A stretch of DNA of 64,000 bases from Bythopirellula sp. (GTDB lineage: Bacteria; Planctomycetota; Planctomycetia; Pirellulales; Lacipirellulaceae). Both the position numbers and the translations under genes were made by a program. The notes beneath the pieces were generated by a model. That model ran no database searches and had not been told where the DNA came from. It saw only the letters and a program-made list of their open reading frames with translations. Positions within the stretch are counted from its first letter, which is position 1. Each line of letters starts with the position of its first letter. Of this stretch, positions 26,650 to 35,231 are shown piece by piece. The DNA is taken from positions 1 through 64,000 of the forward strand of contig JANQQA010000142.1 of assembly GCA_028285205.1 (NCBI GenBank), read 5' to 3'.

Positions 26650-26851
26650 GAGTTTCTCTGGCCGAGGTGAAGATTCGTCGATTGTGAGTCGCGAATTTTT
26701 ATCATCTTTCAAGGCCAGCACAGTCGCAACACAAATCTCCTCTGAAGTGCGGATGAGCTGGCCAGAAACTACTCGCGGTTGTTGGTAGACCGAACAATTG
26801 TTACGCTCGGACGTGCACTCCGACCGTCACAACTCGCGAAATCGTACCCGA

Positions 26852-27988
26852 GTGTCTATTCATACCAACGCACGTCGCGCACTCGTTGTCATGCAGGTTC
26901 TGCCCGAACTTGAGGGCGGCGGCGTCGAACGTGGGACATTGGAGATCAATCGAGCTCTAGTCGCGAGAGGGCACCGCAGCATGGTGGTCTCGGCAGGCGG
27001 CCGTCTGGTCAAGCAACTTGAAGAACAGGGCGGACGGCATCTGACGCTCAATTTGAGGGAGAAGAATCCGTTAACGTTGTTAAAGACCGGCCGACTGCGC
27101 AGGCTGATCGCGGCCGAGCAGGCTGATCTGATCCATGTTCGTTCGCGAATGCCAGCTTGGGTGACTCTGGCCGCCTGGAAGCTGCTGCCGAAAAACAACC
27201 GTCCACGCCTGCTGACGACTGTGCACGGTCTGAACTCGGTCAACTTCTACAGCCGTGTGATGACCTACGGCGAGCACGTGATCGCTGTCTCGGAGTGTTG
27301 CCGAGACTACGTGCTGAGCAACTATCCCACCACAGATCCGAACAAAGTGACGGTGATTCACCGCGGTGTTGAATCCACGCAGTTTCCGTTCGGGTATCAG
27401 CCGAATCAAGAGTGGCTGAAGCAGTGGCGGGCCGAGTTTCCGCAGCTTAACGATCGATTTTCGGTGCTGCTGCCAGGCCGCTTAACGAGGGTCAAAGGAC
27501 ACTTCGATTTCCTGAACGTGGTGCGGCAGCTCAAGCAACAGCAAATCCCCGTACATGGCTTGATCGTGGGCGGAGAGGATCCCAGGCGCTTGCAGTACGC
27601 GCAAAGCCTGTACGAAGAGGTCGAGCGAACCGAGCTGAGCGCAGACATCACATTCACGGGGCATCGCTCAGATATTCGAGAGATTATGAGCGTGTCCGAC
27701 GCGGTCGTGTCGACGTCGATTCAGCCGCCCGAGAGTTTCGGCCGGACGGTGCTCGAAGCGATTCGACTCGGTCGCCCGACGATTGGTTACGCACACGGCG
27801 GCGTGGGCGAAGTGCTCTCGACCGTGTATCCCGCAGGACGCGTCGAGCTGCAGGACACCGTGGGTATGGCCGCAAAACTCGCCGAAGTCTACCGTGGCGA
27901 ACTCGCGCCTCCACAGCCAACTGACGAGTTCGAACTATCGATCATGGTCGACAAAGAAATCGACCTATACGAATCTTTGGTCGGCTAG
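26852..27988 (+). CDS. GT4-family glycosyltransferase (core-oligosaccharide type)
   Basis: 378 residues from a GTG at 26852; an ATG at 26891 is the alternative but would cut into the first strand ALVVMQV. It has the acceptor-loop motif PELEGGGVERGTLE, HVRSRMPAW, VHRG-type VIHRGVESTQFPF, LLPGRLTRVKGHFDFL, LIVGGEDP, ITFTGHRSDIREIM and PESFGRTVLEAIRLGRPTIGY (E-x7-E). This set is common to heptosyl/glucosyl GT4 enzymes in lipopolysaccharide core loci. Its TAG stop overlaps the stop of the convergent GT2 gene by sharing CTAG. Confidence 0.88.
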   Translation: MSIHTNARRALVVMQVLPELEGGGVERGTLEINRALVARGHRSMVVSAGGRLVKQLEEQGGRHLTLNLREKNPLTLLKTGRLRRLIAAEQADLIHVRSRMPAWVTLAAWKLLPKNNRPRLLTTVHGLNSVNFYSRVMTYGEHVIAVSECCRDYVLSNYPTTDPNKVTVIHRGVESTQFPFGYQPNQEWLKQWRAEFPQLNDRFSVLLPGRLTRVKGHFDFLNVVRQLKQQQIPVHGLIVGGEDPRRLQYAQSLYEEVERTELSADITFTGHRSDIREIMSVSDAVVSTSIQPPESFGRTVLEAIRLGRPTIGYAHGGVGEVLSTVYPAGRVELQDTVGMAAKLAEVYRGELAPPQPTDEFELSIMVDKEIDLYESLVG

Positions 27989-28776
27989 GCCGCTTTCGCT
28001 CGCGATTCGATCTTCGCGAGTTCGCGAGCCTTGGAAAGCCTGATGGTCCGTGCGAAGACGTACATCACGCTATCCTGGAAACCATCGACCCCCAGGAACA
28101 CATGCTTACGGAGAATGTAGATCTTAAAGAACGAAAGAAAAGGTTCTATCACGACCCGCCAGATTGATGGGACACGATCCCTTTTCAACATGTCGTGCGC
28201 TTGCATGCTGGTGTAGTAGTTGATCTTCTCGACCGCATGGCTGTAAGACCGGAAGCAGCGATGATAAAACACGCTCGCGAGCATCCCCGCTCGGACGCCA
28301 TCGCGCAGATCAACGACGTCGTGCACGGTGCTGCTATTGAACGAGCCGAATTCGGTGTGATAGAGACGGATGAATCGGTTGAAGGGCGCAAACCGTCGTG
28401 GGGCGTCTTCGGTTGGCTTGATCGTCTTGATATCGACGAAGTAGGCCTTCCTGTCCGGCCCGGTCGGCTGGTCAAACAGCTGAAGAATCTCCGCGCGTGC
28501 TTCCGCGCTCACCTCTTCGTCCGCATCTAGGTTAAGCACCCATTGATTGCTGCACTGCTGCTCGGCAAAGATCTTCTGCTCGCCGTAGCCTGGCCATTCG
28601 TGGAAGACTACTTTCGCGCCGAGCAGCTCGCTCAGTTCTACGGTGCCGTCATCGCTTCCGCTGTCCACGACGATCACTTCGTCTACCCAGTCGACGACGC
28701 TATTGATCGTGTAGCCGATCCGATCTTCTTCGTTCTTCGCGATGATGAAAACCGATAGTGGGATTTTCGACGTCAT
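27985..28776 (-). CDS. GT2-family glycosyltransferase (KdtX/WaaE-like)
   Basis: 263 residues from the ATG at 28776 (MTSKIPLSVFIIAKNEEDRI). GT-A features are VFIIAKNEEDRI, VIVVDSGSDDGT (DSxSxDGT), WVLNLDADEEVS (DxD) and FNRFIRLYHTEFG. The C-terminal amphipathic helices (FLSFFKIYILRKHVFLGVDGF) are typical of the WaaE/KdtX clade, which adds glucose to lipopolysaccharide inner core. That substrate is known for relatives only. It lies 40 bases after the FkbM gene on the same strand, so they are likely cotranscribed. Confidence 0.88.
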   Translation of the reverse strand: MTSKIPLSVFIIAKNEEDRIGYTINSVVDWVDEVIVVDSGSDDGTVELSELLGAKVVFHEWPGYGEQKIFAEQQCSNQWVLNLDADEEVSAEARAEILQLFDQPTGPDRKAYFVDIKTIKPTEDAPRRFAPFNRFIRLYHTEFGSFNSSTVHDVVDLRDGVRAGMLASVFYHRCFRSYSHAVEKINYYTSMQAHDMLKRDRVPSIWRVVIEPFLSFFKIYILRKHVFLGVDGFQDSVMYVFARTIRLSKARELAKIESRAKAA

Positions 28777-28816
28777 GATAATCCGAGACTCACCTGTGTT
28801 TCTTCGATCGCAATAG

Positions 28817-29608
28817 CTAGGCCGCATTCCGGCGACGATCCACCGGGAGGAAGATAAAATTGTTCGATCGATGATGCGGCCGATCCCGATCCCAACCCTG
28901 CCCCGGGTCGCGATGGGATGCCAATTGGCTATAGTCCAACAGTTGCTTGTTCAGCAAAACGAAACACTGATAACCGAACTGCTCGACGAACCCAATGCTC
29001 TCGTCCGCGGTTTCACCGGTGAGATCCTCCATCACTTCCATCAGCAACACGGGTCGATCACGGCGAAGGATCTCGCGAGCACCGAGCAGTACTTCGCGTT
29101 CGTGGCCTTCCACGTCGATCTTAATGAAACCCACGTCCTTGAGGTTTTCGTCGTCAAGCTTGCGCGTCGGGACCTTGAATCGAATCAGCTCCGCATTGCC
29201 GTCCTCCAGCTGAGTGACTTCGAGGCTGCCGGCATTGTTGCCATACGAGCGCTGCGTCTTTGGGACTGCGAATTCCGCCTCGCCCGTACGGTCGGACAGC
29301 GCTACGTCCGAGACGGTCACGTTGTCGGCCGTCGCGCGCTCGAGTAGCTGTCGCATGGCGGGGTTGGGCTCATAGGCGTAAACGTGTTTGGTGAGCCGCG
29401 ACAGAAAATACGTATACGAACCTCGGTTCGCACCGGCGTCGACGCTCACTCGATCAGGGTCGACCAAGAACGGCAAGATATGCAGTTCCGGTTCGTATCG
29501 CCGCAGGTTACGACGGGCACGGTAGGCCGCATAGAGTTTCAACGGTGTGACCGCGTAGCGAAGTTTCTGCAGCGGCGTGAGTAGGTTTGGCGAGTTCGAC
29601 ATGGGCAT
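28817..29608 (-). CDS. FkbM-family methyltransferase
   Basis: 263 residues. SAM motif SVDAGANRGSYTYFLSRL, acidic VYAYEPNPAM, then VALSDRTGEAEF and VGFIKIDVEGHEREVL, the standard FkbM series. FkbM enzymes O-methylate sugars or polyketides; in a glycan locus a sugar O-methyltransferase is the best reading. A second Met is two codons in. It sits between two glycosyltransferases on the same strand, with gaps of 23 and 40 bases, suggesting a three-gene operon. Confidence 0.86.
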   Translation of the reverse strand: MPMSNSPNLLTPLQKLRYAVTPLKLYAAYRARRNLRRYEPELHILPFLVDPDRVSVDAGANRGSYTYFLSRLTKHVYAYEPNPAMRQLLERATADNVTVSDVALSDRTGEAEFAVPKTQRSYGNNAGSLEVTQLEDGNAELIRFKVPTRKLDDENLKDVGFIKIDVEGHEREVLLGAREILRRDRPVLLMEVMEDLTGETADESIGFVEQFGYQCFVLLNKQLLDYSQLASHRDPGQGWDRDRPHHRSNNFIFLPVDRRRNAA

Positions 29609-29631
29609 GTAGGCGTTTGGGAGTCAGTGTT

Positions 29632-30675
29632 TCAGGCAGCCGCGCGGAAGAACTGTCGGTAGATGTCGTTGGTCTGCTCGACCATGGCCTCGACGGTAAA
29701 TTTCTGCTTCGCTGCTTGCCAGCTAGATTGATAGTCAGCGGCCGCTTGTTCTGGACTCGATAGCACGGCTTGCACGGCGGCTCGTAGTTGCACTGGTCGA
29801 CCGTATTCGACAACATGCTGGTGCGGCAGAGTGGTCTCAGCACCTGGGAAGTTTGTCGCGACAATTGGTTTTTCCAGGTGTAATGCCTCGACCATCACGT
29901 ACGGAAAGCCCTCGCGTTCCGACGAAATCACAACCAGATCGCTGTGTGCCATAATCGCCGGCACATCGTCGCGGTAGCCGGTCAGCTGCACGCGATCGCT
30001 CAGGTTCAATTCCTCAATCAACTTCACGAGCGATTCCCGCTCAGGACCTTCGCCCACGATTAGCAAGTCGGCATCGATTCCCGGCCAAGCTTTGATCAGC
30101 CCATCGAACCCCTTCACGTCGGCCAAGCGTCCGACCGCAACCACGACGGGGCGTTCTTGCGTCAGTCCGAACTGACGGACGAAGTACTGCGGATCGTGTG
30201 GTGGTGGCTCCTTTAGTGGGATGCCGTTACAGATGACGCGTGCGTGCTCGATGTTGATGTGCTCGTAAATCGCTGGGCTGACGGCAATCACGGTGTCGAA
30301 ATTGCGAAACGAGCGATTGTTGCTTTTGAATCCGTGAACGGTCCCGACTGTGCGGGCTGGATAGAATCGACCGAGCGCCGAGATCATCGAAGCTGCCTTG
30401 TTGGCGTGAGCATGGATGATGTCTGGCTGAAACTTCTTGAGCGCCCGGTGCAGACGAAAGAAATTCAGGGGACTGCGCCGACTGAACGTGAGGTCCATCG
30501 CCTGGAAGTCCACCGCTTTGCTCATTCCTCGGCGGTGCGCCTTGTGCGCGATTGCCTGGACCTGGTGCTGTTGGCTCAGGCCGTTACAGAGCTCGACGAA
30601 GTGCTTTTCCAGACCGCCGTAGGCGGGACCGCTGGCCATGACCTGGGCGATTCGAAGTGATTGCATGCTTGGCAT
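29632..30675 (-). CDS. GT4-family glycosyltransferase
   Basis: 347 residues from the ATG at 30675; an ATG at 30666 (MQSLRIAQVM) is equally good and the upstream extension has no protein character. GT-B motifs: GPAYGGLEKHFVELCNGL, IIHAHANKAASM, VGTVHGFKS, VVVAVGRLADVKGFDGLI, LLIVGEGPERESL, VQLTGYRDDVPAIM and SEREGFPYVMVEALHLEKPIVAT (E-x7-E). It probably acts on the core or lipid-linked glycan. It is the first gene of a minus-strand run that continues with FkbM and GT2. Confidence 0.88.
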   Translation of the reverse strand: MPSMQSLRIAQVMASGPAYGGLEKHFVELCNGLSQQHQVQAIAHKAHRRGMSKAVDFQAMDLTFSRRSPLNFFRLHRALKKFQPDIIHAHANKAASMISALGRFYPARTVGTVHGFKSNNRSFRNFDTVIAVSPAIYEHINIEHARVICNGIPLKEPPPHDPQYFVRQFGLTQERPVVVAVGRLADVKGFDGLIKAWPGIDADLLIVGEGPERESLVKLIEELNLSDRVQLTGYRDDVPAIMAHSDLVVISSEREGFPYVMVEALHLEKPIVATNFPGAETTLPHQHVVEYGRPVQLRAAVQAVLSSPEQAAADYQSSWQAAKQKFTVEAMVEQTNDIYRQFFRAAA

Positions 30676-30878
30676 GGGACTGAGCGGCGCGTGTTTCGAG
30701 GGCGGAACGAAGGGATCGGTAGCGTGGCGGAAAGTACTGAAACCCGCTGGGGCCAACAAGTGCAATTGCCCGCATCCATGCATGCTGCTACCAGTTTTTC
30801 GACTTGCCGTGAACAGCGAGGCTCCGTAGACTTCCCGCCCATTTCGTCGTTTCGATTGGATCAATTTTTGGATGCGCA

Positions 30879-31679
30879 ATGCCCTGGTTCACAAAACAAC
30901 AGCGCCGGCGCTGGCGGGCCCGTCGCAATCAGCGGCGGCTGCACCGACTGAGTACGGTAGAGACCTCCCCCGCGACGAATTCCACGGGACGCGTGATCTC
31001 GGTCGTGATGAAGCCGACGCCTGATCCGCAATGTGGCGAGAAGAACAGTAGTGACTACCTTGATTACATGAAGCCCTGGTGGACAACCGTCAATCGTGTT
31101 GGTCTGCGAGGCACAATCCTGCACGATGGGCTGCCGGAAGATTGCATCGACAAGGCAACCACGGATCGGACGGGGTTCGAACTTGTCGACCGCAGCGAAC
31201 TGCCGATCTTGCACGACCGCCACCGAGTCGTGCGCGACTACCTCGAGCAAATCGATGAGCAGTACGTCTTTGTCACGGACATCGCTGACGTGGCGTTCAA
31301 ACGTGATCCGTTTGAACTCATTGCGCAGGACGAAGACGCGCACCGGCTGTTCATCGGCTCTGAGCGAAAAACTATCCGCGAGAGCCGCTGCATTCGCACG
31401 GATGTCACAGACCAGTTCGGCTCGTTGCTCTACGCCGAGCGGCGAATCGTCAATCCTGGCATCCTCGGCGGTAGACGCACCGAAGTGATTGAACTGATGA
31501 ATCGCGTCCTGCGGTGCATCGAAGAGTTCAAAGAGCGACTGCTCGACTCCGATATGGCGATCATTAACAAGGTCGTGTACGACAACTATCGTGCCAGCGA
31601 ACTGTTTACCGGTTTTCCACTGCACTCCACGTTCAGGAAATGGGAATACCACACGTCCGCCGCGATAATGCACAAGTAG
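30879..31679 (+). CDS. Putative GT-A-fold glycosyltransferase, unusual family
   Basis: 266 residues. No exact family was recognised. The central YVFVTDIADVAFKRDPFELI resembles a GT-A metal site (TDxxD) of GT8/GT77-like enzymes, followed by VNPGILGGRRTEVIELMNRVL and FPLHSTFRKWEY, like the acceptor part of nucleotide-diphospho-sugar transferases. A basic N-terminus (KQQRRRWRARRNQRR) suggests membrane contact. It starts a plus-strand set with FkbM, SGNH, methyltransferase and ELM1 genes. A sugar-transfer role is inferred from fold pattern and context. Confidence 0.62.
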   Translation: MPWFTKQQRRRWRARRNQRRLHRLSTVETSPATNSTGRVISVVMKPTPDPQCGEKNSSDYLDYMKPWWTTVNRVGLRGTILHDGLPEDCIDKATTDRTGFELVDRSELPILHDRHRVVRDYLEQIDEQYVFVTDIADVAFKRDPFELIAQDEDAHRLFIGSERKTIRESRCIRTDVTDQFGSLLYAERRIVNPGILGGRRTEVIELMNRVLRCIEEFKERLLDSDMAIINKVVYDNYRASELFTGFPLHSTFRKWEYHTSAAIMHK

Positions 31680-31703
31680 CGTACTAATCCAGAAGGAAAT
31701 CAA

Positions 31704-32432
31704 ATGGCCATGAAGCCGGCGGCCGCGATATCGTGGCTGCGCTACCAATATCGCAAGCTCTTCCGTCCACGCACGGTTAGCAATAGCGGACTCAAGATCT
31801 ATTTGGGAGAGCAAGCACAGACTCGCTATGCTCGCTCGATCTATCGCGATACCCACGAGGCTGAGGAACGGGCGATTGTCGCACGAAATCTCGAACCCGA
31901 GGATACCGTGCTCGAGTGCGGGGCTGGCCTAGGGGTCGTCACGACGCTTTGCTGCCAGCAGATTGGCTCCGAGCGTGTACACGCGTTCGAAGCAAACCGA
32001 AAATTGGAACCGGCTCTGCGTAAGACATTCGAGCTGAACCAAGTCTCACCGCAGCTCGAAATGAAGATGGTCTCGCTTAAAGGCGGGGAGGAAGAGTTCT
32101 TTGCCGCCGATCGATTTGTCTTCTCAAGTCGGTATGACAACTCGGACAGCTACGCAGGCGAGCGGCAGACTCTCGATTCGGTGCCAATCCAGAGCCTCAT
32201 CGATGAACTGCAGCCGTCGTTCTTGATCATGGACATCGAAGGAGCCGAGGTTGATCTGGCCGATGAACAGCTGAATCTGCGCTCGCTAAAGAAACTATGC
32301 ATCGAGATGCATCCTCACATCGTCGGAGACGAAGCCATCAGTCGGTTGATCGCCAACTTGCTTCGCCAAGGTTTTCACCTGCGTATGTCCGAATCTCACA
32401 AGGACGTGCTGTTCTTCTCGCGAGCAGCGTAG
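31704..32432 (+). CDS. FkbM-family methyltransferase
   Basis: 242 residues. SAM motif VLECGAGLGVVTTLCC, acidic VHAFEANRKLEP, and FLIMDIEGAEVDL (IDxEGxE) are the FkbM hallmarks. The N-terminus is basic (LRYQYRKLFRPR). It follows the putative GT by 24 bases and precedes the SGNH gene by 42, so a single transcript is likely. A sugar in the core glycan is the expected acceptor. Confidence 0.85.
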   Translation: MAMKPAAAISWLRYQYRKLFRPRTVSNSGLKIYLGEQAQTRYARSIYRDTHEAEERAIVARNLEPEDTVLECGAGLGVVTTLCCQQIGSERVHAFEANRKLEPALRKTFELNQVSPQLEMKMVSLKGGEEEFFAADRFVFSSRYDNSDSYAGERQTLDSVPIQSLIDELQPSFLIMDIEGAEVDLADEQLNLRSLKKLCIEMHPHIVGDEAISRLIANLLRQGFHLRMSESHKDVLFFSRAA

Positions 32433-32474
32433 ACGCAACAAGTTCTCCGGCAATCTAACGCGGCTAACTGCATT

Positions 32475-33188
32475 ATGAGTCAACAAGCATTACGTGTCCT
32501 TGCTGTAGGGGATTGCAACACGTGGGGCATCCACGAGCGCCCGCTCGGCAATACGATCCTCGACAAGTTCTGCCGGCAGCTCGAACAGCTCGGTTACCAG
32601 ACCACGAAGCAGAACCTGGGGTTTGGCATGGGCACGACGCGCGAGGGCGTTCAGCTCATGGTTCTCGACGCGCAGCCCGCGGATATCCTGCTGATCAATT
32701 TCGGACTTGTCGACACGTGGATTACGTCCATCCCGCAGTACTACGTCTTGTACTACCCCGATGGGTTTGTGCGTAAGCGGCTCCGCAAGTTGCTGAAGTT
32801 CGTGAAGCGACGATTACGATCGCCCCTACTACGCCGATTTGTTGCCGTGGGGCCGGTGGTCTCAGCCGACGAATATGCCGACAACGTGCGCACGATGATC
32901 GCCCTCGCGCGAGACAAGAGTCCGCACGTAAAAATTCTGCTGTGGGGTAGCCCGCCCGTGCAGTTTGACCCAGATCGAAACATCAATCTGCAGAAGTACA
33001 ACGGAGTCCTCGCGTCCGTAGCGGAAGAGACACAGTCCATTTACGTCGACACGACCGACATCGTCGTTCAGTTGCCCGCCAGCAAAGCCTACATCGATCT
33101 CGTGCACCTCAACGAAGCAGCGACCGACGCGATTGCCAAGCAGTTGGTTGAGGCGTGCGAACGAAGACAACTGGCCGCCGCGGGCTAA
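32475..33188 (+). CDS. SGNH/GDSL-fold protein with Cys in the nucleophile position
   Basis: 237 residues without a signal peptide. The SGNH layout is clear: block I VLAVGDCNTWG, block II GFGMGTTREG, block III LLINFGLVDTW and block V YIDLVHLNEAAT with the Asp-x-x-His pair. Two key residues differ from active esterases: the nucleophile Ser of GDS is Cys14 (GDC), and the block III Asn of GxND is replaced (GLVD). It may be an altered acyl-handling enzyme or a non-catalytic binder. Active relatives remove or add O-acetyl groups on glycans. It sits within the core-glycan gene run. Confidence 0.75.
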   Translation: MSQQALRVLAVGDCNTWGIHERPLGNTILDKFCRQLEQLGYQTTKQNLGFGMGTTREGVQLMVLDAQPADILLINFGLVDTWITSIPQYYVLYYPDGFVRKRLRKLLKFVKRRLRSPLLRRFVAVGPVVSADEYADNVRTMIALARDKSPHVKILLWGSPPVQFDPDRNINLQKYNGVLASVAEETQSIYVDTTDIVVQLPASKAYIDLVHLNEAATDAIAKQLVEACERRQLAAAG

Positions 33189-33225
33189 TCTCGTCTCTCA
33201 TATTTTTGTCTCAGGAATCTGTTCA

Positions 33226-34218
33226 ATGACTCTCGTTTCTTGCTCTACACCGTGCAATCTCTGCGGCAGCGAGCACGCCGAACAGGTCGGCTCGGTCGAT
33301 CGCGACGGTCAGCCGCTTCGCACCGTCCTCTGCCAGAACTGTGGTTTGGTTTGGACCGACCCGAGACCCGATAGCCAGCAGACTCGCAAATTCTACTCGG
33401 AAGAGTATCGGCTGCAGTACAAGGCAACGTATGTGCCAAAACGCAAACATGTCTATCGTGAGACGCTGCGCGCGATTGCCAGATATCAGGCGGTTGCGTC
33501 CTTGCTACGCCCGGGTATGAAGCTTCTCGATGTGGGAAGCGGCGGTGGGTTCTTTCCCTATGTCGCTCGCCAGCAAGGCCTCGACGCTCAGGGAATCGAG
33601 CCCAATCAAGGTTTCGCAGAGTACGCCCAGTCGACGTTCGGTGTGCCGACGACGAATGACTTTCTCCAAGACGTGAATATTCCGCAGGAGTGTTTCGACT
33701 TCATTTCACTCAACCATGTGTTGGAGCACGTGGAAGATCCGTGTGCGACGCTCGCACAGCTGCGGAAGTGGCTGAAGCCTGATGGCTACTTGGTTGTGGA
33801 AGTCCCGAATGTCGAAGCAACCTATCACGCGCCTCAGAATCGCTATCACGTAGGACACTTGTACAATTTCAATCCTCCAACTCTTGAGCTGTTGGGGACG
33901 AAGGCTGGCTTAACCGTCCACAGATCGAAACTTGTGACCTCGGCCGATCACGTACATGTCACGTTCAGACCAGCGGCGGTAAACGTCCAACGCAACGATT
34001 TCACGATGCCGGAGAATTACCGACGGGTGGCTGGCGTACTCCATCGACACACCACGCTACGACATTACGCATCGCCGGTTCCTTATCAGCGATTTGTCAG
34101 CAAGCAGTTGCAATACCTAACCGAGAAGCGCGCGGTCCGCGGCGACAGCGGCCCCAGAGAAATCGCGGACAGCCTGATCGCTGAGCACTTGAGTACCGCC
34201 GCCCGTCACGCTGCCTAG
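33226..34218 (+). CDS. Class I methyltransferase with N-terminal zinc knuckle
   Basis: 330 residues from the ATG at 33226; the longer frame overlaps the SGNH gene. The N-terminal CNLCGSEHAEQ ... CQNCGLVWTDPRP is a four-Cys zinc knuckle. The Methyltransf_23-type core follows: KLLDVGSGGGFFPYVA, GIEPNQGFAEYA, DFISLNHVLEHVEDP and LKPDGYLVVEVPN. Zinc-knuckle methyltransferases of this type act on sugars, including C-methylation of nucleotide sugars. It ends with TAG overlapping a possible GTG start of the ELM1 gene. Confidence 0.85.
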   Translation: MTLVSCSTPCNLCGSEHAEQVGSVDRDGQPLRTVLCQNCGLVWTDPRPDSQQTRKFYSEEYRLQYKATYVPKRKHVYRETLRAIARYQAVASLLRPGMKLLDVGSGGGFFPYVARQQGLDAQGIEPNQGFAEYAQSTFGVPTTNDFLQDVNIPQECFDFISLNHVLEHVEDPCATLAQLRKWLKPDGYLVVEVPNVEATYHAPQNRYHVGHLYNFNPPTLELLGTKAGLTVHRSKLVTSADHVHVTFRPAAVNVQRNDFTMPENYRRVAGVLHRHTTLRHYASPVPYQRFVSKQLQYLTEKRAVRGDSGPREIADSLIAEHLSTAARHAA

Positions 34219-34223
34219 TGGTT

Positions 34224-35162
34224 ATGAACAAACAGCCGATCGTCATCTGGCAAATTCACGACGATAAACCGGGGCATCGTAACCAGCTCCGCGGATTAAC
34301 CAATGCACTGGCGGAGTTAGTGCCAGTTGCGCAGCACTCCATCCGCGCACCACGACGACGAAGCTGCCTGAGGGCGCTGTTTGCAAAACGCTTCGGCCCC
34401 GGAGACGAGCTACCTGCTCCCGATCTCATCGTGGGGGCCGGTCATGCGACGCATCTGGCGGTCTTGGCCGCCCAACGGGCATTTGGCGGCAAGACGATCG
34501 TCCTGATGAAGCCTTCGCTACCGACGGCACTCTTCGACTTGTGCATTGTGCCTGAGCATGACGGTGTGCCAAGCTCGGCGAGCGTTGTAACGACTCGTGG
34601 TGTGTTGAACGTTATTCGACCCACCACGAGCAAGGAGAAGCACACCGGATTGCTCCTCATCGGTGGTCCCTCGGCCGCCCACGATTGGTCAGACGATTCG
34701 ATGCTCGATCAGGTCGTCGCGATTGCGGACGGTGATCCCTCGATGCGATGGCAATTGACGACCTCACGCAGGACGCCCGCAACGCTGCTCCCTTCCCTAC
34801 GTCGACGGGGACTCATCAATGTCGAACTCGTTCCGCATCAACAGACCACCAACGATTGGCTTCCGCAACAACTCGCCCGTGCGTCGCAAGTGTGGGTCAG
34901 CGAGGACAGCGTATCGATGGTCTACGAATCGCTAACCAGTGGAGCGGCCGTGGGTTTGCTCGAAGTTCGCAGCAAGAAACAGGGTCGCGTTGCCGCGGGC
35001 GTTGAATCCCTCGTGCAACAGAAGTTGGTCACCCGATTCTCAGACTGGCCACCGGGAACCCGGCTGCTGGCGCCGGCCGAGCAACTCGACGAAGCACGCC
35101 GCTGCGCGAGACTCGTCTGTGAGCGTTTGCTCTCCAGGCCACCGGTCGAACGGGCCGGTTAG
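34224..35162 (+). CDS. ELM1-family (mitochondrial-fission-ELM1-like) protein
   Basis: 312 residues from the ATG at 34224; a GTG at 34218 overlapping the upstream stop is possible. The start PIVIWQIHDDKPGHRNQ (DxxxGHxNQ) and the C-terminal VWVSEDSVSMVYESLTSGAAVGL are hallmarks of the ELM1 family, GT-B-like proteins of proteobacteria and planctomycetes whose eukaryotic relative acts in mitochondrial fission. The bacterial members occur in lipopolysaccharide loci and probably are glycosyltransferases. Here it ends the plus-strand core-glycan run. Substrate unknown. Confidence 0.82.
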   Translation: MNKQPIVIWQIHDDKPGHRNQLRGLTNALAELVPVAQHSIRAPRRRSCLRALFAKRFGPGDELPAPDLIVGAGHATHLAVLAAQRAFGGKTIVLMKPSLPTALFDLCIVPEHDGVPSSASVVTTRGVLNVIRPTTSKEKHTGLLLIGGPSAAHDWSDDSMLDQVVAIADGDPSMRWQLTTSRRTPATLLPSLRRRGLINVELVPHQQTTNDWLPQQLARASQVWVSEDSVSMVYESLTSGAAVGLLEVRSKKQGRVAAGVESLVQQKLVTRFSDWPPGTRLLAPAEQLDEARRCARLVCERLLSRPPVERAG

Positions 35163-35231
35163 CGTCGCGCCTTGAGACGCGTTGGATATTCCGGTCAGAA
35201 CGCGTAGAATGGCAGGATGCAAGGAACTCTC

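Noticed and set aside
30861-31856. A 331-codon minus-strand frame opposite the GT-A-like gene
   Set aside because: It lies fully antisense to two plus-strand genes with clear family motifs and has no recognisable domain or ribosome-binding site.
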